Below are positions 61,918 to 64,000 of a DNA stretch of 64,000 nucleotides, piece by piece. A program made the translations under genes and the position numbers. Position 1 is the first letter of the stretch; every line of letters begins with the position of its first letter. Below the pieces are notes generated by a model. It ran no database searches. It saw only the letters and a list, made by a program, of their open reading frames with translations, and had not been told where the DNA came from. The DNA lies in NCBI RefSeq assembly GCF_024519455.1, contig NZ_JALJRY010000024.1, positions 81,428 through 145,427 on the forward strand, written 5' to 3'. Source of the stretch: Streptomyces sp. STR69 (GTDB lineage: Bacteria; Actinomycetota; Actinomycetes; Streptomycetales; Streptomycetaceae).

Positions 61918-64000
61918 GTGAGACGCATCCCCCGCAAGCGGACCGCGGTTGGAGCCCTGATCTCCACCGCCGCGCTCCTCGCCGTCGGCATCCAGTCGGT
62001 TCCGGCGAGCGCGAAGCCCGCGTCCCCCCACCCCAGCCCGGTGCGCACCGGCAGCTTGGAGGCCAAGCTCACCCCGGCGCAGCGCACCGCCCTGGTGAAG
62101 AGTGCCACCGCGAACAGCACGAAGACCGCCCGCACCCTCGGCCTCGGCGCCAAGGAGAAGCTGGTAGTCAAGGACGTCGTCAAGGACAACGACGGCACCG
62201 TCCACACCCGCTACGAGCGCACCTACGCCGGTCTCCCCGTCCTCGGCGGCGACCTCGTCGTGCACACCCCGCCCGCCGCGCAGGCGACCGGCACGGTGAG
62301 CGCGACCTTCAACAACAAGCACACCCTCACGGTGCCCTCCACCACCGCGTCCGTCGCCAAGTCGGCCGCCGAGACCAAGGCGCTCACCACCGCGAAGGCC
62401 CTCGACGCCAAGGCGCCGAGCACCGACAGCGCCCGGAAGGTCATCTGGGCCGGCGACGGCACGCCGAAGCTCGCCTGGGAGACGGTGATCGGCGGCTTCC
62501 AGGACGACGGCACCCCGAGCCAGCTGCACGTCATCACCGACGCCACCAGCGGCAAGGAGCTCTCCCGCTTCCAGGGCATCGAGACCGGCACCGGCAACAC
62601 CCAGTACAGCGGCGCGGTCTCGCTGAGCACCACGTTGTCCGGTTCGACGTACCAGCTGTACGACACCACGCGCGGCGGTCACAAGACGTACAGCCTCAAC
62701 AACGCCACGTCCGGCACCGGCACCCTGATGACGGACGCGGACGACGTCTGGGGCACCGGCGCGGGCTCCAACACCCAGACCGCGGGCGCCGACGCGGCCT
62801 ACGGCGCCCAGACGACCTGGGACTTCTACAAGAACACCTTCGGGCGCAGCGGCATCAAGAACGACGGCGTCGCCGCCTACTCGCGCGTCCACTACAGCAC
62901 GGCGTACGTCAACGCCTTCTGGGACGACAGCTGCTTCTGCATGACGTACGGCGACGGCTCGGGCTCCACGCACGCGCTGACCTCGCTGGACGTGGCCGGC
63001 CACGAGATGAGCCACGGTGTCACGTCGAACACGGCAGGCCTCAACTACACCGGTGAATCAGGTGGGTTGAACGAGGCGACCTCCGACATCTTCGGCACGG
63101 GTGTCGAGTTCTACGCCAACAACTCCACCGATGTGGGCGACTACCTCATCGGCGAGAAGATCGACATCAACGGCGACGGCACACCGCTGCGTTACATGGA
63201 CAAGCCGAGCAAGGACGGCGGCAGCGCGGACAGTTGGTACTCGGGAGTCGGCAACCTCGACGTCCACTACTCCTCGGGCCCGGCGAACCACATGTTCTAC
63301 CTGCTCTCCGAGGGCAGCGGCACCAAGGTCATCAACGGCACCACCTACACCAGCACCACCTCCGACGGCGTGGCCGTCGCCGGTATCGGCAGGGCCGCGG
63401 CCCTGCAGATCTGGTACAAGGCGCTGACGACGTACATGACGTCCACCACCAACTACGCCGGGGCCCGCACCGCCGCGCTCAGCGCCGCCGGGGCGCTGTA
63501 CGGCACAACGTCCGCACAGTACGCGGGAGTCGGCAATGCCTTCGCCGGCATCAACGTCGGCAGCCACATCACCGTGCCGACCAGCGGTGTCACGGTCACC
63601 AACCCGGGCAGCCAGTCCTCCACCGTCGGCACGGCGGTGAGCCTTCAGGTCGCGGCCAGCAGCACCAACAGCGGTTCGCTGACGTACGCGGCGACCGGAC
63701 TGCCGACGGGCCTGTCGATCAGCAGCACCACGGGCGCCATCACCGGCACCCCGACGACCGCGGGCACCTACAGCACCACCGTGACCGTCACCGACAGCAC
63801 CGGGGCGACCGGTACCGCGTCCTTCACCTGGACCGTCAGTTCCAGTGGCGGGGGCGGCAGTTGCACCTCGACGCAGTTGCTGGGCAACGCGGGCTTCGAG
63901 TCCGGGAACACCACCTGGACCGCGACGAGCGGTGTCATCACCAATGACACCGGTGAGGCGGCCCGCACCGGTTCGTACAAGGCCTGGCTCGACGGCTACG
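61918..64000 (+). CDS. Secreted thermolysin-family (M4) metalloprotease, 3' end outside window
   Basis: 694 residues are visible and the frame is still open at the right edge. Starts at GTG 61918 with GCAGGAGGAG. Signal peptide: MRRIPRKRTAVGALISTAALLAVG, cleaved around ASA. A propeptide (FTP/PepSY-type, about 40-210) precedes the M4 domain with zinc motif HEMSH (362-366) and third ligand Glu386 in GGLNEATSDIFG. It has CFC and DVHYSSGPANHMFYLL. After the catalytic part (about 560) comes an Ig-like putative He_PIG repeat (GTAVSLQVAA, GLPTGLSISSTTGAITGTP) and the start of a further module (GNAGFESGNTTW). It degrades extracellular proteins. Confidence 0.95.
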   Translation, partial: MRRIPRKRTAVGALISTAALLAVGIQSVPASAKPASPHPSPVRTGSLEAKLTPAQRTALVKSATANSTKTARTLGLGAKEKLVVKDVVKDNDGTVHTRYERTYAGLPVLGGDLVVHTPPAAQATGTVSATFNNKHTLTVPSTTASVAKSAAETKALTTAKALDAKAPSTDSARKVIWAGDGTPKLAWETVIGGFQDDGTPSQLHVITDATSGKELSRFQGIETGTGNTQYSGAVSLSTTLSGSTYQLYDTTRGGHKTYSLNNATSGTGTLMTDADDVWGTGAGSNTQTAGADAAYGAQTTWDFYKNTFGRSGIKNDGVAAYSRVHYSTAYVNAFWDDSCFCMTYGDGSGSTHALTSLDVAGHEMSHGVTSNTAGLNYTGESGGLNEATSDIFGTGVEFYANNSTDVGDYLIGEKIDINGDGTPLRYMDKPSKDGGSADSWYSGVGNLDVHYSSGPANHMFYLLSEGSGTKVINGTTYTSTTSDGVAVAGIGRAAALQIWYKALTTYMTSTTNYAGARTAALSAAGALYGTTSAQYAGVGNAFAGINVGSHITVPTSGVTVTNPGSQSSTVGTAVSLQVAASSTNSGSLTYAATGLPTGLSISSTTGAITGTPTTAGTYSTTVTVTDSTGATGTASFTWTVSSSGGGGSCTSTQLLGNAGFESGNTTWTATSGVITNDTGEAARTGSYKAWLDGY

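Noticed and set aside
60984..63056. Plus-strand 690-codon frame overlapping MFS and M4 protease genes
   Set aside because: It crosses two real genes. The M4 protease reads in another plus frame from 61918 with signal peptide, HEMSH and ribosome site.

Overview
The window is about 72% G+C by eye. It uses GTG starts freely and has many ATGA/GTGA stop-start overlaps. It also carries F420-type LLM oxidoreductases, a 3Fe-4S ferredoxin/P450 pair and an RsbU-type phosphatase. Together these point to a filamentous actinomycete, most likely Streptomyces or a close relative. I saw no rRNA, tRNA, CRISPR array, transposase or phage gene.

Positions 1-48,140 hold a very large acyl-CoA catabolic region. 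Left block (1-5.3 kb): partial lipid-transfer-type thiolase, alpha/beta hydrolase, DoxX-like protein, beta-hydroxyacid dehydrogenase, P450, ferredoxin, TetR regulator. Minus block (5.3-7.8 kb): degenerate hydrolase, crotonase, ferredoxin-NAD(P)H-type reductase. Plus block (7.9-17.3 kb): CoA ligase, TIM-barrel amidohydrolase, second CoA ligase, a two-subunit B12-dependent acyl-CoA mutase, LLM oxidoreductase, CoA transferase, VOC epimerase-like protein, SDR. Next come divergent SDR and ligase/thiolase/SDR units (17.6-22.6 kb), a minus thioesterase/two-subunit acyl-CoA dehydrogenase/SnoaL unit (22.6-25.8 kb), and a plus ABC importer of branched-chain amino acid type with two small proteins, an amidohydrolase and a crotonase (26-32.2 kb). 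After a divergent pair of unusual crotonase and CoA-transferase-like genes (32.3-35.6 kb), a long minus operon (45.2 to 35.6 kb) encodes crotonases, a second two-subunit dehydrogenase, a FadD3-like ligase, CoA transferase, thiolase, dehydrogenase and SDR. A GntR/FCD regulator with its own dehydrogenase/SDR genes closes the region.

The genes make sense as one pathway: uptake, hydroxylation by P450, CoA activation by four ligases, beta-oxidation cycles (dehydrogenases, crotonases, SDRs, thiolases), and a carbon-skeleton rearrangement by the B12 mutase. Three kinds of evidence tie the region together: dense operons; a perfect or near-perfect palindrome GAGAAT-NNN-ATTCTC at five intergenic positions from 7.8 to 45.3 kb; and a second motif, GGTCAGACC, at two promoters flanking the GntR gene. 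The substrate cannot be read from the sequence. No steroid-ring or aromatic-ring cleavage enzyme is present. The mutase is the most distinctive enzyme. By motif alignment it keeps the Tyr and Arg of methylmalonyl-CoA mutase but has lost several other active-site residues.

Positions 48.2-64 kb look like ordinary chromosomal genes: DoxX-like protein and peroxiredoxin, PAS-GAF-phosphatase-ATPase sensor, secreted cupin, aldo-keto reductase, TauD dioxygenase, LLM monooxygenase, divergent metallophosphatase and zinc protease, MHYT sensor, MT0933-type small protein, MFS exporter, and a secreted thermolysin-type protease cut by the right edge.
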